From Elymus sibiricus (Eukaryota > Streptophyta > Magnoliopsida > Poales > Poaceae): a stretch of 64,000 nt of DNA. Under the pieces are notes generated by a model that ran no database searches, was not told the origin of the DNA, and saw only the letters and a program-made list of their open reading frames with translations. Both the position numbers and the translations under genes were made by a program. The stretch spans positions 70,511,086 through 70,575,085 of the forward strand of contig CM077668.1 of NCBI GenBank assembly GCA_039707655.1. The letters are read 5' to 3'. Below are positions 1-12,036 of the stretch, in pieces. Positions within the stretch are counted from its first letter, which is position 1, and each line of letters begins with the position of its first letter.

Positions 1-113
1 GGATTGATAACCTTGGTTCTTAACCGAGGGAAATACTTATCTGTACTGTACTGCATCATCCTCTTCTCTTCGGGGAAATACCAACGCAGACTATAAGTAG
101 CAGAAAGAATTTC

Positions 114-131
114 TGGCGCCGTTGCCGGGGA
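114..131 (+). other. Primer binding site, tRNA-Asp type
   Basis: TGGCGCCGTTGCCGGGGA is the complement of the 3' end of plant tRNA-Asp (ending CGGCAACGGCGCCA). It primes minus-strand DNA synthesis. The same site occurs in reverse complement at 35273-35290 and 37778-37795, in the minus-strand elements of the nest. Confidence 0.9.
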
Positions 132-303
132 GACATCATCAAAATTACCAAGTACCTTCGCACAAACTATCATCCACTTGCATTTACTTTATTTTCCTTT
201 TATTTGCATTTGCCTCTCGTTTTCATCTCCCCGACTTCTAAATTTTTTTACAAAAACACAAAAATATTTGTATTTGCTTGTTTGCTAGTTTGCTTGCTTT
301 GTC

Positions 304-1236
304 ATGATGTCTCAAGAAAATACAAAATTGTGTGACTTTTCCAATACTAATAATAATGATTTTATTAGTACTCCTATTGCTCCTCCCACCACTAGTGCGG
401 AGTCGTGTGACATTAATGTTGCCTTGCTTAATCTTGTTATGAAAGAACAATTTTCTGGTAGTCCTAATGAAGATGCTGCATCCCATCTAAATACTTTCGT
501 TGAACTTTGTGATATGCAAAATAAAATAGATGTGGATAATGATATTGTCAAATTAAAATTATTTCCGTTCTCACTACGAGACCGTGCTAAAACTTGGTTT
601 TCATCCCTGCCTAGAAATAGTATTGATTCTTGGGATAAGTGTAAGGATGCTTTTATTACCAAGTATTTTCCTCCCGCTAAGATTATTTCTCTAAGAAATC
701 AAATTATGAATTTCAAGCAACTTGAGCATGTATGAACATGTTGCACAACCTTGGGAGAGAATGAAATTAATGATAAGAAATTGCCCAACTCATGGCTTGA
801 ATTTATGGATGATCATACAAAACTTTTATGCGGGACTAAACTTTGTCTCTAGAAATTTGCTAGACTCTGCCCCAGGTGGTACTTTTATGGAAATTACATT
901 GGGAGAAGCTACTAAACTTCTTGATAATATTATGACAAATTATTCTCAATGGCACACGGAACGAACTCCAACTAGTAAGAAGGTAAATTCTGTTGAAGAA
1001 ATTAATACTTTGAGTGATAAGATGGATGCTCTATTGAAATTAGTTGCTAGTAAAAATGCTCATATTGATCCTAATGATGTGTCATTGTCTACTTTGATTG
1101 AGCAAAATAATGATGTATTGATGTGAATTTTGTCTCTAGAAATAATTTCAACAACAATGCTTATAGGGGTAATTTCAATCCTAGACCGTTTCCTGGAAAT
1201 TCCTCTAATAATTATGGCAATCCTTATGGTAATTCT

Positions 1237-1309
<73 letters not shown>

Positions 1310-1977
1310 GGATGACCTCTGATCTTGAAAGTAATATTAAAGAATTTATTAGTTCGCAAAAGAATTTCAATACTATGATAGAAGAAAAATTGACTAGAGT
1401 TGATGAATTGGCTAGGAACATGGATAGAATTGCTCATGATGTGGAAAATATGCCACCCAAGCATGATATAAATGAGTCTATTAAAGCTATCTATGTTTCC
1501 ATTAATGAAAGTAAATAAAGGACCGCTAGGTTGAGAGCTAAGCGAGAATTTCTAGAAAAAGCGATTCCACCCGGTTTCTATCGTAGTAATGATGAAGATA
1601 TTAAAATGATTGGTGTCACTCCTATTGAATCATTATTTAGTAACATAAAACTTGATGAAAAAGGGACTGGAGAAGAGTCAACTTTAGATAGAAGGAGTCC
1701 CACTTGCTTGGAGGGTGATAATCTTAATGATAAAAATAAAAAAAGTGGGTTTGGAGAGGTCAAAACTTTAAATAGTAATGCACCCACTACTTTGGATTAC
1801 AAGGACTTTAATTATGATAGTTGTTCTTTAATTGAGTGTATTTCCTTGTTGCAATCCATGATTAATTCACCAAATGCATATGAACAAAATAAAGCTTTCA
1901 CTAAACATATCGTAGAAGCCATGATGAAAGCACATGAAGAAAAGCTTGAGTTAGAAGTATCAATTCCTAGAAAATGA
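304..1977 (+). pseudogene. Athila-type gag, broken
   Basis: The gag coding region survives in four consecutive open pieces: 304-735, 722-1126, 1123-1518 and 1531-1977. The first piece contains the retrotransposon gag core, with W-x-K and ITKYFPP-like motifs at about residues 115-135. The second continues it in a shifted frame. Frame changes lie near 725-735 and 1123, and there is an in-frame stop at 1516-1518. The third piece contains a polyasparagine run encoded by an ATA/AAT microsatellite. The fourth ends in a GFGEV-K-TL motif that recurs in the proteins of the minus-strand elements at 34336-35175 and 36679-37680. No zinc knuckle was recognised. The copy cannot encode a full gag. Confidence 0.8.
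1237..1309. repeat. Trinucleotide microsatellite (ATA/AAT)n
   Basis: About 24 nearly perfect trinucleotide units sit inside the gag remnant. In the local gag frame they read as a run of asparagines, and on the opposite strand as leucines or isoleucines. Long hydrophobic open frames over this tract are artefacts of the repeat. Confidence 0.95.
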
Positions 1978-2098
1978 CACGATGAATGGGAACCTACTAT
2001 TAAAGTCAAAATTAAAGATTATGAATGTAATGCTCTTTGTGATCTTGGTGCTAGCGTTTTCACTATACCAAAGTCTTTGTGTGATGTGCTAGGTCTCA
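1978..2098 (+). pseudogene. Start of Athila aspartic protease, truncated
   Basis: After a stop at 1975-1977 the same frame continues into a retroviral-type aspartic protease. The active-site segment reads ALCDLGASV, the D-x-G-A form seen in Athila proteases, followed by a conserved TIPKSLCDVLGL segment. Similarity ends at about 2098, where a truncated minus-strand copia begins, so only the first third of the domain is left. Confidence 0.75.
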
Positions 2099-2100
2099 CC

Positions 2101-4757
2101 GACATGGATCAGATGCACTAGGTATTACTCCTAGATCGGATATGAACTCCTTCATCCAGACTCCTTCTTGCGTTGCTTCCGAAGCAGCTATATATTCCAC
2201 TTCACATGTAGATCCCGCCACGACGCTCTGCTTGGAACTGCACCAACTGACCGCTCCACCATTCAATATAAATACGTATCCGGTTTGAAACTTAGAGTCA
2301 TCCGGATCTGTGTCGAAGCTAGCATCGATGTAACCCTTTACGATGAGCTCTTCGTCACCTCCATAAACGAGAAACATGTCCTTAGTCCTCTTCAGGTACT
2401 TAAGGATATTCTTGACCGTTGTCCAGTGATCTACTCCTGGATCACTTTGGTACCTCCCTGCCAGAATTATGGCAAGGCACACATTAGGTCTGGTACACAG
2501 CATGGCATACATTATAGAGCCTATGGTTGAGGCATAGGGGATGACTTTCATCCTCTCTCTTTCTTCTGCCATGGTCGGGCTTTGAGTCTTACTCAACTTC
2601 ACACCTTCCAACACAGGCAAGAACCCCTTCTTTGACTGGTCCATTTTGAACTTCTTCAAAATCTTGTCAAGGTATGTGCTCTGTGAAAGTCCTATCAGGC
2701 GTCTTGATCTATCTCTATAGATCTTGATGCCCAATATGTAAGCAGCTTCACCCAGGTCTTTCATTGAAAAACTCTTGTTCAAATAACCTTTTATGCTTTC
2801 CAGAAATTCTATATCATTTCCAATCAATAATACGGCATCCACATATAGTATTAGAAATGCTACAGAGCTCCCACTCACTTTCTTGTAAATACAAGCTTCT
2901 CCGTAAGTTTGTATAAAACCAAAAGCTTTGATCACCTCATCAAAGAGTATATTCCAACTCCGAGATGCTTGCACCAGTCCATAGATGGATCGCTGGAGCT
3001 TGCATACTTTGTTAGTATCCTTAGGATTCACAAAACCTTCTGGTTGCATCATATACAACTCTTCCTTAAGAAACCCGTTAAGGAATGCTGTTTTGACGTC
3101 CATCTGCTAGATCTCATAATCATAAAATGTGGCAATTGCTAACATAATTCTAACAGACTTAAGCATCTCTACGGGTGAGAAAGTCTCATCGTAGTCAACC
3201 CCTTGAACTTGTCGGAAACCCTTTGCGACAAGTCGAGCTTTATAGATGGTGACATTACCATCAGCGTCTGTCTTCTTCTTAAAGATCCATTTATTCTCAA
3301 TGGCCTGCCGGTCATCGGGCAAGTCCACCAAAGTCCATACTTTGTTCTCATACATGGATCCTATCTCGGATTTCATGGCCTCAAGCCACTTGTCAGAATC
3401 CGGGCTCATCATTGCTTCTTCATAGTTCGTAGGTTCGCCGTTGTCTAACAACATGACTTCCAGGACTGGATTACCGTACCACTCTGGTGCGGAACGTACC
3501 CTGGTCGACCTACGAAGTTCAGTAGTAACTTGATCCGAAGTCTCATAATCATGATCATTTGCTTCCTCTCTGGCTGGTGTAGACATCACGGGAACTTCTT
3601 TCTGTGATGTGCGACCTTCCAATTCGAGAGAAGGTACAATTACCCCATCAAGTTCTACTTTCCTCCCACTCACTTCTTTCGAGAGAAACTCCTTCTCTAG
3701 AAAGGACCCATTCTTAGCAACAAAGATTTTGCCCTCGGATCTGTGATAGAAGGTATACCCAATGGTCTCTTTAGGGTATCCTATGAAGACGTACTTCTCC
3801 GCTTTGGGTTCGAGCTTATCAGGCTGAAGCCTCTTGACATAAGCGTCGCATCCCCAAACTTTAAGAAACGACAGCTTAGGTTTCTTGCCAAACCACAACC
3901 ATACGGTGTGGTCTCAACAGATTTAGACGGTGCCCTATTTAAAGTGAATGCGGCTGTCTCTAATGCATAACCCCAAAACGATAGTGGCAAATCGGTAAGA
4001 GACATCAGAGAACGCACCATATCCAATAGAGTACGATTACGACGTTCGGACACACCATTACGCTGTGGTGTTCCAGGTGGCATGAGCTGTGAGACAATTC
4101 TACATTGTCTTAAATGCATACCAAACTCGTAACTCAAATATTCATATCCACGATCAGATCATAGAAATTTAATTTTCTTATTACGATGATTCTCTACTTC
4201 ACTCTGAAACTCCTTGAACTTTTCAAATGTTTCAGACTTGTGTTTCATTAAGTAAATATACCCATATCTACTCAAATCATTTGTGAAGGTAAGAAAATAA
4301 CGATATCCACTGCATGCTTCAACACTCATCGGACCGCATACATCGGTATGTATTATTTCCAACAAGTCACTTGCCCGCTCCATTGTTCCGAAAAACGGGG
4401 TTTTAGTCATCTTGCCCATGAGGCATGGTTCACATGTCTCAAATGATTCATAATCAAGAGATTCCAAAAGTCCATCAGCATGGAGTTTCTTCATGCGCTT
4501 TATACCAATATGACCTAAGCGGCAGTGCCACAAGTATGTGGTACTATCATCATTAACTTTGCATCTTTTGGCATCAATATTATGCACATGTGTATTACTA
4601 CGATCGAGATTCAACAAGAATAAACCATTCAACAAGGGTGCATGACCATAAAAGATATTATCCATATAAATAGAACAACCTTTATTCTCTGACTTAAATG
4701 AATAACCATCTCGCAATAAACAAGATCCAGATATAATGTTCATGCTTAATGCAGGCA
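2101..4757 (-). pseudogene. Angela-1 pol: integrase, reverse transcriptase, RNase H (broken)
   Basis: Reading leftwards from 4757 are the GAG-pre-integrase zinc region (H-x-RLGH, C-x2-C near 4430-4540), the integrase core (TDVCGPMS near 4350; GTPQRNGVSERRNRT near 4050), copia reverse transcriptase (2600-3700) and RNase H (2101-2560). Damage seen: a stop replaces arginine at 4156-4158, the frame shifts near 3880-3900, a Trp codon became TAG at 3104-3106, and the YVDD catalytic motif reads YVDA at about 2834-2845. The RNase H stops before its C-terminus at the 2101 junction. The copy is non-functional. Confidence 0.88.
4753..4757. repeat. Target-site duplication AGGCA (left copy)
   Basis: AGGCA lies directly before the LTR terminus TGATGTC at 4758 and is repeated at 39488-39492, directly after the opposite terminus GTATCA. 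This ties LTR-A and LTR-E to one insertion event into Angela-1, which is continuous across the site. Confidence 0.92.
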
Positions 4758-6173
4758 TGATGTCTACTACACAACTTATTCTTGTAGACTCGTGTTGGGC
4801 CTCCAAGCGCAGAGTTTTGTAGGACAGTAGCAATTTTCCCTCAAGTGGATGACCTAAGGTTTATCAATCCGTGGGAGGCGTAGGATGAAGATGGTCTCTC
4901 TCAAACAACCCTGCAACCAAATAATAAAGAGTCTCTTGTGTCCCCAACACACCCAATACAATGGTAAATTGTATAGGTGCACTAGTTCGGCGAAGAGATG
5001 GTGATACAAGTGTAGTATGGATAGTAGATATAGGTTTTTGTAGTGCGAACAATAAAAAACAGCAAGGTAGCAAGTAACAAAAGTGAGCATAAACGGTATT
5101 GCAATGCTTAGAAACAAGGCCTAGGGTTCATACTTTCGCTAGTGCAATCTCTCAACAATGCTAACATAATTGGATCATATAACCATCCCTCAACGTGCGA
5201 TAAAGAATCACTCCCAAGTTCCTATTAGTGGAGAACATAAGATAGAAATTGTTTGTAGGGTACGAAACCACCTCAAAGTTATCCTTTCCGATCGATCTAT
5301 TGCGCTATTCCTATAAGTGTCATAAACAACCCTAGAGTTCGTACTAAAATAACACCATATGATACACATCAACCAACTCTAATGTCACCTAGATACTCCA
5401 ATGTCACCACAAGTATCTGTGAGTTGATTATACGATATGCATCAAACAACTTCATAATCATAATATTCAATCCACACAAAGAACTCCAAGGAGCACCCCA
5501 AAGTTTCTATCGGAGAAAGGATAATTAAAACATGCATCAACCCCTATGCATAGATTACCCCAATGTCACTTCGGGAATCCAAGAGTTGAGTGCCAAAACA
5601 TACATCAAGTGAATCAATATAATACACCATTGTCACCACGGGTATTCATATGCAAGACATACATCAAGTGTTCTCAAATCTGAATATTCAATCCGACAGT
5701 AACGAAACCTCAAAGGGAAAAGATTTGATTCATCACAACAAAGATAGAGAGGGAAGAAACACCATATGATCCAACTATATTAACAAAGCTCGCGATACAT
5801 CAAGATCGTGCCATATCAAGAACAAGAGAGAGAGAGAGAGAGAGGGAGAGAGATCAAACACATAGCTACCAGTACATACCCCTAGCCTCGAGGGTGAACT
5901 ACTCCCTCCTCGTCATGGAGACCGCCGGGATGATGAAGATGGCCTCCGGTGATGCTTCCCCACCTCTGGCAGGGTGCCGGAAAAGGGCTGTAGATGAGAT
6001 CGTGGAGGTACAGAGGCTTGCGGCGGCGTAAAAACTCATCTAGGTTAACATTCGGGGGTTTCTGAATATATATGATTTTTTAACATTGGAATCACGCAAA
6101 GATGTGCCATAGGGGGCCCACGAGGCACCAAGGCGCGCCTGGGGGGGCAGGCGCGCCAGGTGGCTCGTGGGGC
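4758..6173 (-). repeat. LTR-A, 3' LTR of element 1, truncated on its right
   Basis: Starts at the exact LTR terminus (TGATGTC on the plus strand) and runs 1416 bp to GTGGGGC at 6173. The final 250-odd bp of the family LTR (beginning CCCTGTGGCT, present in LTR-C at about 9006) are missing, because another LTR terminus starts at 6174. It contains a (GA)n tract at 5825-5853. Confidence 0.88.
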
Positions 6174-7235
6174 TGATGTCTACTACACAACTTATTCTTG
6201 TAGACTCGTGTGAGGGCCTCCAAGCGCAGAGTTTTGTAGGACAGTAGCAATTTTCCCTCAAGTGGATGACCTAAGGTTTATCAATCCGTGGGAGGCGTAG
6301 GATGAAGATGGTCTCTCTCAAACAACCCTGCAATCAAATACAAGAAATCTCTTGTGTCCCCAACACACCCAATACAATGGCAAATTGTATAGGTGCACTA
6401 GTTCGGCGAAGAGATGGTGATACAAGTGTAGTATGGATAGTAGATATAGGTTTTTGTAGTGCGAACAATAAAAAACAGCAAGGTAGCAAGTAACAAAAGT
6501 GAGCATAAACGGTATTGCAATGCTTAGAAACAAGGCATAGGGTTCATGCTTTCGCTAGTGCAATCTCTCAACAATGCTAACATAATTGGATCATATAATC
6601 ATCCCTCAACGTGCGATAAAGAATCACTCCCAAGTTCCTATTAGCGGAGAACATAAGATAGAAATTGTTTGTAGGGTACGAAACCACCTCAAAGTTATCC
6701 TTTCCGATCAACCTATTGAGCTATTCCTATAAGTGTCACAAACAGCCCTAGAGTTCGTACTAAAATAACACCATATGATACACATCAACCAACTCTAATG
6801 TCACCTAGATACTCCAATGTCACCACAAGTATCCGTGAGTTGATTATACGATATGCATCAAACAACTTCATAATCATAATATTCAATCCACACAAAGAAC
6901 TCCAAGGAGCACCCCAAAGTTTCTATCAGAGAAAAGATAATGAAAACGTGCATCAACCCCTATGCATAGATTACCCCAATGTCACCACGGGAATCCGCGA
7001 GTTTTGTGCCAAAACATATATCAAATGAATCAATATAATACCCCATTGTCACCACGGGTATTCATATGCAAGACATACATCAAGTGTTCTCAAATCTGAA
7101 TATTCAATCCGACAGTAACGAAACCTCAAAGGGAAAAGATTTGATTCATCACAACAAAGATAGAGAGGGAAGAAACACCATATGATCCAACTATATTAAC
7201 AAAGCTCGCGATACATCAAGATCGTGCCATATCAA

Positions 7236-7281
<46 letters not shown>

Positions 7282-7610
7282 AAACACATAGCTACCAGTA
7301 CATACCCCTAGCCTCGAGGGTGAACTACTCCCTCCTCGTCATGGAGACCGCCGGGATGATGAAGATGGCCTCCGGTGATGCTTCCCCACCTCTGGCAGGG
7401 TGCCGGAAAAGGGCTGTAGATGAGATCATGGAGGTACAGAGGCTTGCGGCGGCGTAAAAACTCATCTAGGTTAACATTCGGGGGTTTCTGAATATATATG
7501 ATTTTTTAACATTGGAATCACGCAAAGATGTGCCATAGGGGGCCCACGAGGCACCAAGGCACGCCTGGGGGGGGGGGGGGGGGCAGGCGCGCCCAGGTGG
7601 CTTGTGGGGC
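6174..7610 (-). repeat. LTR-B, chimeric truncated LTR copy
   Basis: Runs from an LTR terminus to the same GTGGGGC breakpoint as LTR-A. Up to about 7043 it carries the variants of LTR-C (caatcaaatacaag, gatcaacctattgag, ccgcgagttttgtgcc). From about 7075 it carries those of LTR-A (gacatacatc, attcaatccgacag, the longer GA tract, the tttttaacattgg variant). It is therefore a C/A hybrid. It includes a (GA)n tract at 7241-7279 and a run of 17 G at 7567-7583. Confidence 0.88.
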
Positions 7611-9279
7611 TGATGTCTACTACACAACTTATTCTTGTAGACTCGTGTTGGGCCTCCAAGCGCAGAGTTTTGTAGGACAGTAGCAATTTTCCCTCAAGTG
7701 GATGACCTAAGGTTTATCAATCCGTGGGAGGCGTAGGATGAAGATGGTCTCTCTCAAACAACCCTGCAATCAAATACAAGAAATCTCTTGTGTCCCCAAC
7801 ACACCCAATACAATGGCAAATTGTATAAGTGCACTAGTTCGGCGAAGAGATGGTGATACAAGTGTAGTATGGATAGTAGATATAGGTTTTTGTAGTGCGA
7901 ACAATAAAAAACAGCAAGGTAGCAAGTAACAAAAGTGAGCATAAACGGTATTGCAATGCTTAGAAACAAGGCATAGGGTTCATGCTTTCGCTAGTGCAAT
8001 CTCTCAACAATGCTAACATAATTGGATCATATAATCATCCCTCAACGTGCGATAAAGAATCACTCCCAAGTTCCTATTAGCGGAGAACATAAGATAGAAA
8101 TTGTTTGTAGGGTACGAAACCACCTCAAAGTTATCCTTTCCGATCAATCTATTGAGCTATTCCTATAAGTGTCACAAACAGCCCTAGAGTTCGTACTAAA
8201 ATAACACCATATGATACACATCAACCAACTCTAATGTCACCTAGATACTCCAATGTCACCACAAGTATCCGTGAGTTGATTATACGATATGCATCAAACA
8301 ACTTCATAATCATAATATTCAATCCACACAAAGAACTCCAAGGAGCACCCCAAAGTTTCTATCAGAGAAAAGATAATGAAAACGTGCATCAACTCCTATG
8401 CATAGATTACCCCAATGTCACCACGGGAATCCGCGAGTTTTGTGCCAAAACATATATCAAATGAATCAATATAATACCCCATTGTCACCACGGGTATTCA
8501 TATGCAAGACCTACATCAAGTGTTCTCAAATCTGAAATATTCAATCCAACAATAACAAAATCTCTAAGGGAAAAGATTTGATTCATCACGACAAGGATAG
8601 AGAGGGAAGAAACACCATACGATCCAACTATATTAGCAAATCTCGCGGTACATCAAGATCGTGCCAAATCAAGAACACGAGAGAGAGATCAAACACATAG
8701 CTACTTGTACATACCCCTAGCCTCGAGGGTGAACTACTCCCTCCTCATCATGGAGACCGCCAGGATGATGAAGATGGCCTCCAGAGATGATTTCCCCCCT
8801 CCGGCAGGGTGCCGGACAAGGGCTGTAGATGAGATCATGGAGGTCCAGAGACTTGCGGCGGCGTAAAAACTCATCCAGGTTAACTTTCAGGAGTTTATGA
8901 ATATATATGATTTTTCAGCATTGGAATCATGCGAAGAGGGGCCACAGGGGCCCATGAGGCACCAGGGCGCGCCTGGGGGGGCAGGCGCGCCCAGGTGGCT
9001 CGTGGGGCCCCTGTGGCTCTTCTGCTGCTTCCCCGAAGCTTCCTGGGTCCGTTTCCTTCCAGAAAAAATCGTCAAAAAGTTTCGCTGCATTTGGACTTCA
9101 TTTGATATGGATTTTCTGTAAAACCAAAAACATGCAGAAAACAGCACTGGGCACAAGGTCAATATGTTAGTCCATAAAAATCATATAAAAGCCATATAAA
9201 AGTGCACCAAAATCATACAAAACTATAATAAACATGGCATGAATACTTCATAAATTATAGATACGTTGGAGACGTATCA
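7611..9279 (-). repeat. LTR-C, complete 3' LTR of element 2
   Basis: Complete 1669-bp LTR with TG...CA ends, followed directly by a polypurine tract in the minus-strand sense. Its left edge abuts GTGGGGC of LTR-B. Confidence 0.9.
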
Positions 9280-10276
9280 GCATCCCCAAGCTTAATTCCT
9301 GCTCGTCCTCGAGTAGGTAAATGATAAAAGAAATAATTTATGAAGTGTGAATGCTAGCATAGTGCATAAGTTTGATCAATGACAATTTCAATCACTTTTC
9401 CTAGCATCATAACAGCAACTTTTTCTCATAAAACTCATCATGATAAAGTAGCAATCAATTCACATGTTATGGTTCAAACAATGCATTCTCTTGAAACTTA
9501 ACAACCTATGTTCTTAGTCACCAAACAATTGCAATTCAACTTAATTTCAACAAAGTCTAAGTAAGAGCTCCACATACTCAATTATCATATAGTCTTCTAT
9601 GATTGCTAGTACTCAAAGCATATTTTTAGAACAAATGGCATCCATCGAACACAGAGAAAGATAAGGGCTTAATGTTTCGCCTCCCAACTTATTTATCATA
9701 GAGATAATTGTCAACAATAATAATTCATGATCAAATATATTTGACTGGTCATATGTGCCTGGATCTTTCCCCACCGCATGATGCTTACCAACTAGAGAAT
9801 AATTGAGGTTGAAATGCGAATGAATACTTATTGACTCTTGCATAAAAGTAAATACATAAAAGTAAATGCATAAAAGTAAAAGATAGGCCCTTCCAAGAGG
9901 GAAGCAGAGGTTGTCATGCGCTTTTTATTTTTGGATGCACAAGCCCTTAATGCAAAGGAATGTCACGTTATATTGCCCCTTGTGATAGCAACCTTTATTA
10001 TGCAGTCCATCGCTTTTATTTCTTTACCATCACAAGTTCGTACAACACTTATTTTCCCTTACAATAAAAGATCATACATATTTTAAAAGCAATTTTTATT
10101 GCTTTTTGCACCAATGACAACTTACTTGAAGGATATTATTCAATCCGTAGGTAGGTATGGTGGACACTCATGGCAAGAAACTAGGTTTAAGGGTTTTTGG
10201 ATGCACAAGTAGTATCTCTACTTAGTACGAATTTTTGGCTAGCAAAAGATCCTAAGCAAGCACCACATGTTGGAGG
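9280..10276 (-). other. Element 2 internal region, 3' part, with polypurine tract
   Basis: On the minus strand AAGCTTGGGGATGC (9280-9293) immediately precedes the LTR start and is the likely polypurine tract. The rest is AT-rich with no recognisable domain; a 76-codon open frame at 9613-9843 has no identifiable similarity. The segment ends at the GGAGG target site (10272-10276) of Angela-2 and resumes at 32228. Confidence 0.75.
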
Positions 10277-12017
10277 TGTTGGAAATATGCCCTAGAGGCA
10301 ATTAATAAAGTGTTTATTATCATATTTCTCCGTTCATGATAATGGTTTATTATTCATGCTAGAATTGTATTGACCGGAAACTTAATACATGTGTGAATAG
10401 ATAAACGAATACTGTGTCCCTAGTATGCCTCTACTAGACTAGCTCGTTGATCAAAGATGGTTATAGTTTCCTAACCATAGACATGAGTTGTCATTTGATA
10501 ACGGGATCACATCATTAGGAGAATGATGTGATGGACTTGACCCAACCGTTAGCATAGCATATGATCGTTCAGTTTATTGCTACTGCTTTCACTATGTCAA
10601 ATACATGTTCCTCTGACCATGAGATCATGCAACTCCCGGATACCGTAGGAATACTTTGGGTGTATCAAACGTCACAACGTAACTGGGTGATTATAAAGGT
10701 GCACTACAGGTATCTCCGAAAGTGTTTGTTGAGTTGGAATGGATCGAGATTGGGATTTGTCACTCCGACTATCGGAGAGGTATCTCTGGGCCCTCTCGGT
10801 AATACAGCATCACAGAAGCCTTGCAAGCACCGTGACTAAAGAGTTAGTTGCAAGATGATGTATTACGGAACGAGTAAAGAGACTTGTCGGTAACGAGATT
10901 GAACTAGGTATTGGATACCGACGATCGAATCTCGGGCAAGTAACATACCGCCAGACAAAGGGAACAACGTATGTTGACATATGAGGTTCACCGATAAAGA
11001 TCTTCGTGGAATATGTAGGAACCAATATGAGCATCCAGGTTCCGCTGTTGGTTATTGACCGGAGAGTCATCTCGGTCATGTCTACATCATTCCCGAACCC
11101 GTAGGGTCCGCACACTTAAGGTTCGATGACGATTTAGTATTATATGAGTTATGTGATTGGTGGCCGAAGTTTGTTCGGAGTCCCGGATGAGATCACAGAC
11201 ATGACGAGGAGTCTCGAAATGGTCGAGAGGTAAAGATTCATATATTGGAAGGCTATATTCGGACGTCGGAAAGGTTCCGAGTGATTCGGGTATTTTTCGG
11301 AGTACCGGGGAGTTACGGGAATTCACCGGGAGAAGTAATGGGCCTTATTGGGCCATACAGGAAAAGGAGAGGCAGGCCACGTGAGGAGGCGCCCCCCCCC
11401 CCTTGCCCAAACCGAATTGGACTAGGGGAGGGGGCGCAGCCCCTCTTTACTTTCCCTCTCCCTTCCCCCTTTTCCTACTCCGTATGGGAGGTGGAATCCT
11501 ACTAGGACTAAGGAGTCCTAGTAGGACTCCCCACTCTTGGCGCAGCCCCTAGGGCCAGCCTCCTCCCCTCTCCCTCCTTTATATATGGAGGAGGGGCACC
11601 CCTTGGAGACACACAATTGTCCCATAGCCGTGTGCGGTGCCCCGATCTCCGTTTTCCACCTCGGTCATATTTTCGGAGAGCTTAGGCGAAGCCCTGCCGG
11701 AATCACTTCACCATCACCGTCGCCACGCCGTCGTGCTGACGGAACTCATCTACTACCTCGACATCTTGCTGGATCAAGAAGGCGAGGAACGTCACCGAGC
11801 TGCACGTGTGTAGAACTCGGAGGTGCCGTACGTTCGGTACTCGATCGGTGGAGCTCGAAGGATTGTTCGACTACATCAACCGCGTTGTGAGACGCTTCCG
11901 CTAACGGTCTACGAGGGTACGTAGACACACTCTCCCCTCTCGTAGCGATGCATCTCCATGGATAGATCTTGCGTGAGCGTAGGAATTTTTTTGAAATTCA
12001 TGCTCCGTTCCCCAACA
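10277..12017 (+). repeat. Angela-2 5' LTR
   Basis: 1741-bp LTR with TGTTGG...CCAACA ends. A TATA-like TTTATATATGG is at 11578-11588 and a C-rich run at 11389-11402 is longer in the 3' LTR copy. Open frames within it are repeated in the 3' LTR and are not genes. Confidence 0.93.
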
Positions 12018-12018
12018 G

Positions 12019-12036
12019 TGGTATCCGAACCAGGTC
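12019..12036 (+). other. Angela-2 primer binding site
   Basis: TGGTATCCGAACCAGGTC follows the LTR end after one base. It corresponds to the initiator tRNA-Met site (TGGTATCAGAGC) used by BARE1/Angela, with substitutions in the middle. Confidence 0.8.

Larger units (their letters stand above)
1..2100 (+). mobile_element. Athila-lineage Ty3/gypsy retrotransposon fragment (leader, gag, start of protease)
   Basis: The segment reads in element order on the plus strand: end of the LTR or leader, a tRNA-Asp primer binding site, gag, then the start of an aspartic protease. It stops abruptly near 2101, where sequence of a minus-strand Angela pol begins. The gag has the Athila-type signature around residues LLDSAPGGTF and GEATKLLDNI, and tRNA-Asp priming is usual for Athila elements. 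RT, integrase and the 3' LTR are absent, so this is one side of a recombination or deletion junction. The family name (Sabrina-like is plausible) was not established. Confidence 0.85.

Noticed and set aside
4864..8464. Conserved small hydrophobic and other frames inside the LTR copies (for example starting MFLSIAIPFMLTF at 6318-6533, 7754-7969, 35444-35659, 37902-38165)
   Set aside because: They occur in every LTR copy because the DNA is repeated. No initiation context, no known similarity, and frames break in some copies.
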